Positions 55,300 to 63,938 of a stretch of DNA of 64,000 nt are shown here, piece after piece. The translations under genes and the position numbers were made by a program. The notes beneath the pieces are model-generated. The model did no database searches. It was not told where the DNA came from and saw nothing but the letters and a program-made list of their open reading frames with translations. Positions within the stretch are counted from its first letter, which is position 1. Each line of letters starts with the position of its first letter. Origin of the DNA: Streptomyces cylindrosporus (GTDB lineage Bacteria; Actinomycetota; Actinomycetes; Streptomycetales; Streptomycetaceae); the NCBI RefSeq assembly GCF_022698165.1, contig NZ_JALDAY010000004.1:248001-312000 (forward strand), read 5' to 3'.

Positions 55300-55506
55300 C
55301 AGGCCCTGCCGTCAATCTCCCATCTGCCGCGCGGCGTCTGGCACGCGCTCCCCCACTGCCTCAAGGGCGTGGGGGGACCCCCAGCGGCGTTGTCGTCACT
55401 CGCCATGGCTCCGCCATGACTCCCTCCTCCGCCTTGCAGCTGCACGCACCAGACGCCGCGCGGCCCGCCCTTCGGGCGGACGACGGGAGATTGACGGCAG
55501 GGCCTG
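55300..55506. repeat. 207-bp nested inverted-repeat element (MITE-like)
   Basis: The ends, 55300-55321 and 55485-55506, are perfect 22-bp inverted repeats starting CAGGCCCTGCCG. Inside, 55327-55341 and 55449-55463 are perfect 15-bp inverted repeats (CCGCGCGGCGTCTGG). Smaller hairpins lie within: CCCCCAC...GTGGGGG (350-356/369-375) and CCGCCC-TTC-GGGCGG (465-479). No open transposase is present and I see no target-site duplication. Similar sequence recurs in Streptomyces genomes from memory. Confidence 0.8.
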
Positions 55507-55727
55507 CGCGCGGGGGAGGGGCATCGTTTCCGTTGCTGGGGCGCATGGGTGCACGGGTGGGGGCGCAGAGGAGGAACCCCGGGGTGAGCAGGGTAGCCAG
55601 GAGTGGGGGCGGCAACAGCCTTTACCCCGGCAATCCGCGCAAGCCTCGCATTTTCGGTATGTCCGCGGGGCATTGATCTTCAAGGCCGGATCTTTTCGCT
55701 TCAGGGGTTGTTCCCAGGGGGTACGCC

Positions 55728-57113
55728 ATGGCCGCAAGGCCTCTCGTCGCGCGGCAGCCGAACGAACGGCTGCAGGCGCTCATCCAGGAGGCGGGGTGCT
55801 CGAACGCCGGGCTCGCCCGCCGGGTCAACATGTGCGGTGCCGAGCACGGCCTCGACCTGCGCTACGACAAGACGTCCGTGGCCCGTTGGCTGCGCGGACA
55901 GCAGCCGCGGGGCCGGGCGCCCGCGATCATCGCGGAGGCGCTGGGCCGCAAGCTCGGCCGTACGGTCACGATCGACGAGATCGGCATGGCCAACGGCAAG
56001 AACCTCGCGTCCGGCGTCGGCCTCCAGTTCTCGCCGACCGTACTGGGGGCCATCGAGCAGGTCTGCGAGCTGTGGCGCAGTGACGTGGGCCGCCGGGACT
56101 TCCTGTCCGGCTCCTCCGTCGCCGCGTCCGCGCTCGTCGAGCCGAGCCGCGACTGGCTGATCTCCTCGCCGGACTCCCAGGTGGCGCGCTCGGCGGGCCC
56201 ACGCGTCGGACAGTCCGACGTGGCGGCCGTGAAGGCGATGACCCAGGCGCTCGTCGACCTCGACCACCAGTACGGCAGCGGGCACGTACGCCCGGTCGTC
56301 GTGCACTACCTCAACAGCGTCGTCTCGGGGCTGCTGGCGGGCTCGTACCGGGAGGCCGTCGGCCGTGACCTCTTCGCGGCCGTCGCCCGACTCACCGAAC
56401 TCGCCGGGTACATGGCCGTCGACACCGGCCAACCGGGCCTGGCCCAGCGCTACTACATCCAGGCACTCCGGCTCGCCCAGGCCGCGGGCGACCGCGGGTA
56501 CGGCGGTTACGTGCTGGCCGCGTCCATGAGCCATCTCGCCGCGCAGCTCGGAAACCCGCGGGAGATCGCCCAGTTGGCGCGGGCGGCGCAGGAAGGGGCG
56601 CGGGGGCGCGTGACACCGCGCGCGGAGGCCATGTTCTACGCGGCGGAGGCGCGCGGGCACGCGTTGATGGGCGACGCGCGCGCGGCTCAGGTGGCGTCCG
56701 GGCGGGCCGTCACGGCGCTGGAGGGTGCCGACGCGGCCTCCGGCGACGACCCGGCGTGGATCTCGCACTTCGACGAGGCCTATCTGGCCGACGAGTTGGC
56801 GCACTGCCACCGCGACCTCGGGCAGGCCGAGGCGGGCGCACGACGCGCGGAGGAGGCGCTGGTGAAGCTCCCCGAGTCCAAGGCCCGCCGACGGGCGATC
56901 GGTTACGTGCTCCTCGCCACCGCGCAGGTGCAGCAGCGCGAGATCGAACAGGCCTGCAACACCGGGCTGAAGGCCGTGGAGCTCCTGGAGTCCCTGCGCT
57001 CCAACCGGGGCGCCGACTACCTGGAGGACTTCCAGCAGCGGCTGGAGCCGTACCGGGAAGAGCCTGTGGTACGGGAGTTCGGAGCGCGGTTGGAGTTGCA
57101 GGCGGCGGCGTGA
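55728..57113 (+). CDS. Helix-turn-helix/TPR regulator (NsdA-like)
   Basis: ATG 55728; 461 aa. An N-terminal HTH-like region reads NERLQALIQEAGCSNAGLARRVNMCGAEHGLDLRYDKTSVARWLRGQQPRG. The rest is tetratricopeptide-like helices (LAGYMAVDTGQPGLAQRYYIQALRLAQAAGDRGYGGYVLAASMSHLAAQLGN). The architecture resembles NsdA/NsdB negative regulators of Streptomyces differentiation and antibiotics; the exact orthology is not certain. RRDFLSGSS in the middle is only Tat-like in appearance. It stands alone. Confidence 0.78.
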   Translation: MAARPLVARQPNERLQALIQEAGCSNAGLARRVNMCGAEHGLDLRYDKTSVARWLRGQQPRGRAPAIIAEALGRKLGRTVTIDEIGMANGKNLASGVGLQFSPTVLGAIEQVCELWRSDVGRRDFLSGSSVAASALVEPSRDWLISSPDSQVARSAGPRVGQSDVAAVKAMTQALVDLDHQYGSGHVRPVVVHYLNSVVSGLLAGSYREAVGRDLFAAVARLTELAGYMAVDTGQPGLAQRYYIQALRLAQAAGDRGYGGYVLAASMSHLAAQLGNPREIAQLARAAQEGARGRVTPRAEAMFYAAEARGHALMGDARAAQVASGRAVTALEGADAASGDDPAWISHFDEAYLADELAHCHRDLGQAEAGARRAEEALVKLPESKARRRAIGYVLLATAQVQQREIEQACNTGLKAVELLESLRSNRGADYLEDFQQRLEPYREEPVVREFGARLELQAAA

Positions 57114-57161
57114 GGGCGGGCGACCGGCCGGGCCGTGGATGCGTGGAGGAGGTGGACATAT

Positions 57162-57186
57162 ACAGCGCGGTGTAGAGCGGCGCTGT
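57162..57186. promoter_or_regulatory. Inverted repeat upstream of the proline-rich protein gene
   Basis: ACAGCGC (57162-57168) and GCGCTGT (57180-57186) are perfect 7-bp arms separated by 11 bp, 110 bp before the next gene. It is possibly an operator; no regulator can be assigned. Confidence 0.3.
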
Positions 57187-57297
57187 TACTGCTGTCACAG
57201 GAAGGGAGGTTGCGGCCTGAGCTGCGTGGCACCCGGCTCGGGGGACCCGGTAGCGTGAGCCGACGATTCACAAGGTCCCCCATTAGTAGGAGTCCCG

Positions 57298-58995
57298 GTG
57301 ACGCAGAGTGGACAGGGCGAGGAGCCCTCGCAGCGCCAGGCGCGCGAAGGCATCGTGCTGCCCTCCGACGGCGGCGAACCTTTGCTGCCGGGCATGCTGG
57401 GCGCCCGGCCCGCGGGCCCGTACGGCGCCTCGCCCTCCGGCCCCGGCCCCTACGGCGGCGGCTCCTACCCCGCCCCCCAGCCCGGCCCGCAGGCCCCGGC
57501 CTCGGCCCCGCCCGGCGGTCAGTCCTGGGGAAACGCGTGGGGCCCGGACCAGCAGCAGACCCCACCCCAGCAGCAGGACCAGACCTGGCCGACCGCTCCG
57601 GCCCAGCAGTGGGGCACGGACGCGACGCAGAACCAGCACAGTCATCAGAGCCATCAGAGCCACCAGAGCCACCAGAGCCACCAGAGCCACCAGAGCCACC
57701 AGAGCCAGTGGGGCGCCCCGGTGCCTGACGCGATCCCGTCCCAGCCGCTGCCCCAGGAGACCCCGCAGACGCCGTACGGCGCGCCGCTTCCGCCCGCGCA
57801 GCACGGTGCCCCGGGCGGCATGCCGCTGCCTCCGGCCGACGAAGGTGCCACGCAGTACATCCCGCCCGTACCCGCCGCCCCCGGCAGTGAAGGGGCCACG
57901 CAGTTCCTGCCGCCCGTTGCTCCGGCCGTGGACGAAGGGGCGACCCAGTTCATTCCGCCGGTCGGGCCCGGGGCCCTGCCGCCCGAGGCCGGGCCGCAGC
58001 CGTCGCCCGACGCCACGCAGTTCCTCGGGCACACGCCCCATGGTGGAGCCCAGGCCGGACCCGGACCGTTGCCTCCCGTCGCCGATCCGGACTCCCAGGC
58101 CACCCAGTACATCGCGCCGGTGACCGACGGGGCGCGGCAGACGCCCGCCGAGTTCGACAACCTGTTCCGCAGCGGGCCCGGCGGCGGGAGCCCCGCCGGA
58201 GCCACTCAGCAGCTCCCGCGGTTCGAGCAGCCCCCGGCGCAGCACCAGTCGGCGTACGGGCAGCCGGGGCCCTCCTACGGCCGGCCCCAGCCCGCCTACT
58301 TCCCGCCCGGCGGCCACGACGGCCATGACGGCCACGACGACGGGCGGGGCGGGCGCGGTGGCCGCGGCCGTTCGAAGGTGCCGCTCATCGCCGCCGTCGG
58401 GATCGGCATCGTCGTCCTCGGCGTCGGCGCCGGGGCGATGCTCAGCGGCGGTGGTGGTGGCGACGGGCAGGACAAGAACCAGACCGTGTCCGCCACCGCT
58501 CCGGCCAGTGACGGGTCCGCATCGCCGTCCGCCGACCCGGCCGAGCAGCAGGCCGTCGCCCTGGACAAGCTGCTCGCGCAGAGCGGGGACAGCCGCGCCT
58601 CGGTGATCGCCGCGGTCGCGAACGTCAAGGGGTGCAGGAACCTGGACACGGCCGCCTCAGACCTGCGCGCCGCGGCCAAGCAGCGCACCCAGCTGGTCAG
58701 CAGCCTGGCCGGCCTCGCCGTGGACAAGCTCCCGGACCACGCCGCCCTGACCACCGCCCTCACCCAGGCCTGGCAGGCCTCCGCGGCGGCCGACAACCAC
58801 TACGCGGCCTGGGCCGACCAGGTGGGCGGCAACAAGAAGGGCTGCAAGAAGGGCCAGGCCCGCTCCACCGGCCAGACCCAGGCCGGCAACCGCGCGAGCG
58901 GCACGGCGAGCCAGCAGAAGGTCAAGGCCGCCCAGCTGTGGAACACGATCGCGAAGACGTACGGCCTGACCCAGCGCCAGCCGACCCAGCTGTGA
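57298..58995 (+). CDS. Proline-rich single-pass membrane protein with GATQ repeats
   Basis: GTG 57298 follows TAGGAG; 565 aa. A disordered Pro/Gly/Gln N-terminal half contains an (HQS)n run at about 114-135. Five spaced copies follow of the motif ATQ(Y/F)-(I/L)-x-P-V, mostly preceded by Glu-Gly. A basic patch and one helix (VPLIAAVGIGIVVLGVGAGAML) come next, then an extracellular helical domain with four Cys-Lys-type positions. Repeated GATQ threonines recall FHA/kinase substrate tails. Topology suggests a cytoplasmic tail and outer domain. Function unknown. Confidence 0.78.
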   Translation: MTQSGQGEEPSQRQAREGIVLPSDGGEPLLPGMLGARPAGPYGASPSGPGPYGGGSYPAPQPGPQAPASAPPGGQSWGNAWGPDQQQTPPQQQDQTWPTAPAQQWGTDATQNQHSHQSHQSHQSHQSHQSHQSHQSQWGAPVPDAIPSQPLPQETPQTPYGAPLPPAQHGAPGGMPLPPADEGATQYIPPVPAAPGSEGATQFLPPVAPAVDEGATQFIPPVGPGALPPEAGPQPSPDATQFLGHTPHGGAQAGPGPLPPVADPDSQATQYIAPVTDGARQTPAEFDNLFRSGPGGGSPAGATQQLPRFEQPPAQHQSAYGQPGPSYGRPQPAYFPPGGHDGHDGHDDGRGGRGGRGRSKVPLIAAVGIGIVVLGVGAGAMLSGGGGGDGQDKNQTVSATAPASDGSASPSADPAEQQAVALDKLLAQSGDSRASVIAAVANVKGCRNLDTAASDLRAAAKQRTQLVSSLAGLAVDKLPDHAALTTALTQAWQASAAADNHYAAWADQVGGNKKGCKKGQARSTGQTQAGNRASGTASQQKVKAAQLWNTIAKTYGLTQRQPTQL

Positions 58996-59005
58996 CCCGG
59001 GCGGT

Positions 59006-59037
59006 GCGGGTGCGGCCGTGACCGCGCCCGCACCCGC
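59006..59037. terminator. Bidirectional hairpin between convergent genes
   Basis: GCGGGTGCGG (59006-59015) pairs with CCGCACCCGC (59028-59037) across a 12-nt loop. It sits exactly between the stops at 58995 and 59041. Confidence 0.65.
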
Positions 59038-59040
59038 TGA

Positions 59041-60348
59041 TCAGTCGACCTCGGCGCCCTGCAGCGTCTTCGTCACGTCCACGAAACCCTTGTCGACCGC
59101 CACCAACTGCCCCTGCCGTACGGCCTGGAGGGTCACGTCGGCGTTGACTATGCGGGACAGGCCGATGCTGGCGAGCGGGCCCTGGCCGCCCCACCGCAGG
59201 GTCGGGGTGAGTCCGCCGGTGGTGATCTTCAGGCCGTCGTCGAGCTTGCGCCGTATCGCGTCGGAGGTGACGGCCTCGCCGTCCAGCGACTCGACGACCT
59301 TCTTGAACACGGTGTAGGCGATCCAGGTCGTCTGCACGCCGGCGTCCGCGGGGTCGATGCGGTTGTCGCCGAAGGCCTGCTCGCTGATCACCTTCTTCAT
59401 CGGGTCCCAGCGCGCGTCGGTCGAGGCCGGGTACCAGCCGGTGATGTACGAGCCCTCGTACGGCCCCCTCGCCCCGCCGGTCTCGTTGATCGCCGTCTGG
59501 TCGACGCTGTCGAGCGTGGCCGCGGTCTTCACCGCGGGGTAGTCCTCGCGCTCGCGCTGGAAGGAGTCCATGAAGGTGCTGGTGCGGTCCCCGAGCGCGG
59601 GGATCACGCACCCCTTCTTCACCGGGTCGCTCGTGGCGGCGGTGAGCGCCTTCTGCGAGGGCCCCTCGTACTCGGTGGTGTCGTCCGCCGCGCGCTGGTC
59701 GACCGAGTCGGCGTGCCCGCCCGCCTTCAGGCCGGAGTCGAGCATGGGCGGCAGCTCGTCGCCCGCGATGGTGTCGGGCCGTATCAGCGTCACCGGGCCG
59801 CAGCCCGCGGCGAGTTCCTTGCCGAGGCCGGCCAGCAGCGTGGGCTGGCCGCCGTTGACGGGGTAGGACAGCGGGCTGGTGAACTCGGCGGTGGTGACGC
59901 CGTAGCCGCCTATGTAGGGGATGCCGGCGCCCTCCAGGTCGGGGAGGTAGGAGTCGCCGTACTGGCTGTAGGAGCCGACGACCGCGACGACGTTGCGCTT
60001 GACGGCGATCCGGGCGCACTTCGCGGCGGCCACGCTGTCGTTGTGGTCGTTGCAGGTCAGCACCTTCAGCTTGCGGCCGTCGATGCCGCCGTGGGCGTTG
60101 ACCCAGCGGGCGTACGCCTGCGCGAAGGCGGGCATGCCGGGCTTGTTGGTGGCGCTGGTGTTCTGCGGGGCCCAGGTCATCACCGTGATCGAGTCGTCCC
60201 CGGAACCCCCCGTGGTACCGGGGACGACCCCGCATCCGGCGGCGAGTGAGGCACACGCGGCCAGCGCCACCGCCGCGAGGACGGTGGATCTGACGGGCCG
60301 GGTGTGCGTGGGGAGGAAGGTGCTGCGGTCGAGTCGCCTGCCGGTCAT
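59041..60348 (-). CDS. Lipoprotein ABC substrate-binding protein (Leu/Ile/Val-type fold)
   Basis: ATG 60348; 435 aa. The lipoprotein signal ends ACASLAAGC with the acylated cysteine in LAAGC-GVVPG. The periplasmic-binding type 1 fold is visible in NKPGMPAFAQAYARWVNAHGGIDGRKLKVLTCNDHND, VVAVVGSYSQYGDSYLPDLEGAGIPYIGGYG and later segments. It likely binds an amino acid or similar solute outside the membrane. No permease or ATPase gene is adjacent, so it is an orphan. The frame is open further upstream but overlaps the divergent gene. Confidence 0.83.
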   Translation of the reverse strand: MTGRRLDRSTFLPTHTRPVRSTVLAAVALAACASLAAGCGVVPGTTGGSGDDSITVMTWAPQNTSATNKPGMPAFAQAYARWVNAHGGIDGRKLKVLTCNDHNDSVAAAKCARIAVKRNVVAVVGSYSQYGDSYLPDLEGAGIPYIGGYGVTTAEFTSPLSYPVNGGQPTLLAGLGKELAAGCGPVTLIRPDTIAGDELPPMLDSGLKAGGHADSVDQRAADDTTEYEGPSQKALTAATSDPVKKGCVIPALGDRTSTFMDSFQREREDYPAVKTAATLDSVDQTAINETGGARGPYEGSYITGWYPASTDARWDPMKKVISEQAFGDNRIDPADAGVQTTWIAYTVFKKVVESLDGEAVTSDAIRRKLDDGLKITTGGLTPTLRWGGQGPLASIGLSRIVNADVTLQAVRQGQLVAVDKGFVDVTKTLQGAEVD

Positions 60349-60471
60349 GGGTCGACACGCTTCCGCCACATCCGGAACCCGGGGATGACCCATGGTTATT
60401 GATCGGTGACGTGCAGGTGAATTACGGGGGTCGGTGAGGCGCCGGAAAGGAAGAACGTACGATCTATCACC

Positions 60472-60966
60472 GTGCAAGGCTCGGAGAACTCTTCCCGTCG
60501 TGGCCGTCGCTCCTCCACCATGGGCGGCATGCCACTGAACGACATGCCGTGGTGGCGCTGGCGCAGCAATGTGCGCTCCGCGCTGCACATGCTCTCCGAC
60601 CCGGCGTTCCAGAGAGACGTCTGGCTGGCCGGGGTCGACGGGTACGGGGACGTCACCGACGCCGTGTACCGCCTCGTCGAGGACACCTGGCTGGACAACT
60701 GGTCCGCCGAGAAGTACGTCGGCACGATCTTCCGCGACTCCCAGGAGGCGGCGCTCGTCGACACCGCGGTGCTGCGGGTGCTGCGGATCATGCACCAGGT
60801 CGGGCCGGACGCGCCCGTCTCCGCGTACCTGGAGCACCAGGGGTGGCCGGAGGCGGTACGGGCGGCGCGGGACGCGCACGTGCGGATGGCGATGGCCGAC
60901 GGGGACGACCCGGACGCGCCACCGCGCACGCTGGAGATCCTGCGGATCATGACGCGGTCCGCGTAA
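60472..60966 (+). CDS. SCO4402-family protein
   Basis: GTG 60472 or ATG 60520; 164 or 148 aa. The segment MPLNDMPWWRWRSNVRSALHMLSDPAFQRDVWLAGVDGYGDVTDAVYRLVEDTWLDNWSAEKYVG identifies a Streptomyces-conserved helical family I recall as SCO4402. TACGAT at 60458-60463 is a candidate -10 that would put transcription at the GTG, giving a leaderless mRNA, since no ribosome-binding site is seen. Function unknown. Confidence 0.72.
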   Translation: MQGSENSSRRGRRSSTMGGMPLNDMPWWRWRSNVRSALHMLSDPAFQRDVWLAGVDGYGDVTDAVYRLVEDTWLDNWSAEKYVGTIFRDSQEAALVDTAVLRVLRIMHQVGPDAPVSAYLEHQGWPEAVRAARDAHVRMAMADGDDPDAPPRTLEILRIMTRSA

Positions 60967-61012
60967 CGGACGGCTGTCCCTGGTCCGGGACGGATATGGG
61001 ACCCTGTCCCGC

Positions 61013-61882
61013 ATGAACGAGCAGTCCGCCCAGTCCGCGCAGTACGTCCTCACGCTCTCCTGCCCCGACAAGCAGGGCATTGTGCACGCCGTGTCGAGCT
61101 ACCTCTTCATGACCGGCTGCAACATCGAGGACAGCCAGCAGTTCGGCGACCACGACACGGGTCTGTTCTTCATGCGGGTCCACTTCTCGGCGGAGTCGCC
61201 GGTGACCGTGGACAAGCTGCGGGCCAGCTTCGCGGCGATCGGTGACTCGTTCCACATGGACTGGCAGATCAACCGGGCCGAGGACAAGATGCGGATCGTC
61301 CTCATGGTCAGCAAGTTCGGCCACTGCCTGAACGACCTCCTCTTCCGCGCGCGGATCGGGGCGCTGCCGGTGGAGATCGCGGCGGTGGTCTCCAACCACA
61401 CCGACTTCGCCGAGCTCGTGGGCTCGTACGACATCCCCTTCCACCACATTCCGGTGACGAAGGACACGAAGGCCGACGCGGAGGCGCGGCTGCTGGAGCT
61501 GGTCCGCGAGAACGACGTGGAGCTGGTGGTGCTGGCCCGCTACATGCAGGTCCTCTCCGACGACCTGTGCAAGCAGCTGAGCGGCCGGATCATCAACATC
61601 CACCACTCCTTCCTGCCGAGCTTCAAGGGTGCGAAGCCGTATCACCAGGCGCATACGCGGGGCGTGAAGCTGATCGGGGCGACGGCGCACTATGTGACCG
61701 CCGACCTCGACGAGGGGCCGATCATCGAGCAGGAGGTCGAGCGGGTGGGCCACGACGTCACGCCGGACCAGCTGGTGGCGATCGGGCGGGACGTGGAGTG
61801 CCAGGCGCTGGCGCGGGCGGTGAAGTGGCATGCCGAGCGGAGGATTCTGCTCAACGGGCGGCGGACGGTTGTGTTCGCCTAG
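61013..61882 (+). CDS. purU: Formyltetrahydrofolate deformylase
   Basis: ATG 61013; 289 aa. An N-terminal ACT domain (YVLTLSCPDKQGIVHAVSSYLFMTGCNIEDSQQF) is followed by the formyltransferase-fold catalytic domain. Its catalytic Asn/His/Asp set lies in GRIINIHHSFLPSFKGAKPY and TADLDEGPIIEQEVERV. It releases formate from 10-formyl-THF to balance one-carbon units. Start and length agree with actinobacterial PurU. It is followed by the large dispersed-repeat hairpin. Confidence 0.93.
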   Translation: MNEQSAQSAQYVLTLSCPDKQGIVHAVSSYLFMTGCNIEDSQQFGDHDTGLFFMRVHFSAESPVTVDKLRASFAAIGDSFHMDWQINRAEDKMRIVLMVSKFGHCLNDLLFRARIGALPVEIAAVVSNHTDFAELVGSYDIPFHHIPVTKDTKADAEARLLELVRENDVELVVLARYMQVLSDDLCKQLSGRIINIHHSFLPSFKGAKPYHQAHTRGVKLIGATAHYVTADLDEGPIIEQEVERVGHDVTPDQLVAIGRDVECQALARAVKWHAERRILLNGRRTVVFA

Positions 61883-61905
61883 GAGTTCGGGTTCGTAGGT
61901 TTCCG

Positions 61906-62003
61906 GGCGGCTGCGGGTGGTTCGTGGTTGCTCGCGCAGTTCCCCGCGCCCCTAAAAAAGACGGGGCTGCGCCCCGCTTTTAGGGGCGACACCCGCAGCC
62001 GCC
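61906..62003. repeat. Dispersed repeat copy D, palindromic form, with a nested hairpin
   Basis: The left half equals copy B over 47 bp. The outer arms (61906-61919 and 61990-62003) are perfect 14-bp inverted repeats (GGCGGCTGCGGGTG). Inside, CCCCTAAAA (949-957) pairs with TTTTAGGGG (978-986), and CGGGGC (962-967) with GCCCCG (971-976), coordinates 61xxx. It lies between convergent purU and the anti-sigma-like gene and is almost certainly a bidirectional terminator. Confidence 0.85.
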
Positions 62004-62022
62004 GACGCTCCGCGACCAGCCC

Positions 62023-63375
62023 CTACATCCGGCTCAACGACGCCGCCGCGAACAGCACATCCCTGATCGCACCCCGGTCACCCACCTGACCCGCCGCCGC
62101 CTCCTCCGGCGGCACATGGCCCGCGGCCAGCCTGCAGAACTCCACGCCGTCCAGCGCGACGTGCGCCACCTCGAACTCCGTCGAGCCCACCGCCGCCGGT
62201 GAGTCCAGCGGGATCAGCCACTCGCCGCCGCCGGAACCCTCGATCTCCAGCCGCAGGCTCCGCCCCGGCTCGCCGGCCACGGCAAGGTGCCTTTCCCGGC
62301 CCGGCGAAGCCAGCCCGCTCTGCCGGCGCCGAGCCAGCACCGCGGGAAGCGTGCGGGCCGCCAGGTCGATCATGCGGTGCAGGTGGCGCGGGGAGGGCGG
62401 CTCGTACGGGTAGTCCACCGCCTCGGCGATGTCCTCCGCGTGCACCCAGCACTCGAAGGCCCGGTCCAGCATCGCGTCGTGCAGCGGCAGTTCGAAGTCG
62501 CCGTACGGGACGGCCAGGCGCGCGGAGCCGGAGCCGCTGGTGAAGGACACCGTGCGGACCAGGTCGTGGGTCTGCTCGCGCCACGGCGCGCGGACCGCGC
62601 GGGTCGGCGGGAAGTACGACGTGCGCCAGTACGCCTCCGTGCGGGCCGCCGGTGTGGGGCGTTCGGCGGGCACGTCGCCCAGCGGGTCGTCGAGGCCGAG
62701 GGCGAGGGCGACCAGGCCGTCGACGGTGAGGAGGTGGGCGATGACGCCGGCGACGGTCGTACGGCGGCTGGTGGGGCCGTCGTCCTCGAACCAGCGCAGA
62801 CGTACGGGGGCGTGCCACTCGGCGTCGCCTATGTCCTGCAGCAGGGCGTCCAGGCGGGCGGTCTCGGCGTCGTACGGCGCGGCCCACTCCGGCACGGGGA
62901 TGCGGGGCGGGCGCCGGTCGAGGCAGCGCTCCAGGACGCGGGTCCGCAGGGCGGGGTCCAGATCGAGGCTCTCCGGCGGATGCAACAGCCCGACGGCATC
63001 CCGCAACCGCAAAGCCTCGTCGGCACAGGCCCCGCACTCACCGAGGTGCTCCTCGACGGCAAGAGTCTCCTCGCCGGAACACGCGGCCAGGGCCCAGGCC
63101 CCGAGCAAGGCTTTCAGAACCCGATGCTCCAGGACCAACGCCCCGGACGCGGACGCTTCGGGGGCCTCCGGCTGGGCAGGCGTCGGCAGCGGACCGTCGC
63201 CGTCCTCCAAGGACGCTCGTGGCATCGGTATGCGCGGCGGCTGGTCGGGGTCCCGGCCGGCACCGCCCTCCGGCCCACCGGCACCGCCCTCCGGTCCACC
63301 GGCACCGGCACCCTGCCCACCGGCCATGCCCGGAACGCCGTACCCCTCCTCCTCGTACGGCCCGAACCCCGTCAC
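62023..63375 (-). CDS. Zinc-finger anti-sigma factor fused to a maleylpyruvate-isomerase-like domain
   Basis: GTG 63375 overlaps the sigma-factor stop by 4 bp; 450 aa. After a Gly/Pro-rich tail comes a zf-HC2 anti-sigma zinc motif (VEEHLGECGACADEALRL, with H-x3-C-x2-C). Then a DinB/maleylpyruvate isomerase-like domain follows (TTVAGVIAHLLTVDGLVALALGLDDPLG, HDAMLDRAFECWVHAEDIAEAV) and a C-terminal strand domain. A ZAS motif with a sensory fused domain fits redox or thiol-responsive inhibition of the adjacent sigma factor. Confidence 0.82.
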   Translation of the reverse strand: MTGFGPYEEEGYGVPGMAGGQGAGAGGPEGGAGGPEGGAGRDPDQPPRIPMPRASLEDGDGPLPTPAQPEAPEASASGALVLEHRVLKALLGAWALAACSGEETLAVEEHLGECGACADEALRLRDAVGLLHPPESLDLDPALRTRVLERCLDRRPPRIPVPEWAAPYDAETARLDALLQDIGDAEWHAPVRLRWFEDDGPTSRRTTVAGVIAHLLTVDGLVALALGLDDPLGDVPAERPTPAARTEAYWRTSYFPPTRAVRAPWREQTHDLVRTVSFTSGSGSARLAVPYGDFELPLHDAMLDRAFECWVHAEDIAEAVDYPYEPPSPRHLHRMIDLAARTLPAVLARRRQSGLASPGRERHLAVAGEPGRSLRLEIEGSGGGEWLIPLDSPAAVGSTEFEVAHVALDGVEFCRLAAGHVPPEEAAAGQVGDRGAIRDVLFAAASLSRM

Positions 63376-63938
63376 ACCGCACCGCCGTATCCGGGCGGGG
63401 CGCCGGTGTCGTGGGCCGTGGCCAGGAGCTGGAGGCCCAGGCGGAGGCGGCGGCGGGCCTCGTCCTCCGTGACGCCCAGGTCGGCCGCGGTCTGGCGGTA
63501 GTCGCGGCGCTGGAAGTAGGCCAGTTCCAGGGCCGAGCGCAGAGGGGACGGCATGGACGTGACGATGTAGTCGGCCCGCGCGGCGACGGACGCGCGGCGG
63601 ACCTTGCGTTCCAGCTCCTCCGTGGACGCGCCCGCGGCCAGCGCCGCCGTCTCCGTCGCGCGCAGGCGCTGGACCGCGAGGCGGTGGGTCAGCGTGGCCA
63701 CCCAGGAGCGCAGCGGGCCCTCCTTGGGGTCGTACGTCTCGGGGTGCTCCCAGACGTGGGCGAAGACGTCGCGCGTGATGCCGTCCGCCGCGCGCTCGTC
63801 GCCCAGGACACGGTGGGCAAGGCCGTGGACCAGCGAGGCGAAGCGGTCGTAGAGCTCGCCCAGGGCGGCTGCCTCACCGCGTGCCAGCCGCTGCTGCATC
63901 TTGCGGTCCCAGCGAGGCGGTGCGTCCTTCTTCGCCAT
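63372..63938 (-). CDS. ECF-type RNA polymerase sigma factor
   Basis: ATG 63938; 188 aa. Region 2 reads EAAALGELYDRFASLVHGLAHRVLGDERAADGITRDVFAHVWEHPETYDPKEGPLRSWVATLTHRLAVQ. Region 4 is FQRRDYRQTAADLGVTEDEARRRLRLGLQLL. It is a compact extracytoplasmic-function sigma lacking region 3. The overlapping downstream anti-sigma gene is its likely regulator. Upstream (63939-64000) only a short GTGCCCGT repeat is visible before the window ends. Confidence 0.9.
   Translation of the reverse strand: MAKKDAPPRWDRKMQQRLARGEAAALGELYDRFASLVHGLAHRVLGDERAADGITRDVFAHVWEHPETYDPKEGPLRSWVATLTHRLAVQRLRATETAALAAGASTEELERKVRRASVAARADYIVTSMPSPLRSALELAYFQRRDYRQTAADLGVTEDEARRRLRLGLQLLATAHDTGAPPGYGGAV

Noticed and set aside
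56100..56130. Tat signal (RRDFLSGSS) in the HTH-TPR regulator
   Set aside because: It lies in the middle of a cytoplasmic helical protein, not at the N terminus.
57151..57174. Seven-codon leader-like frame VDIYSAV with a GGAGG nearby
   Set aside because: Ribosome-binding site abuts the GTG too closely and there is no obvious attenuator after it.
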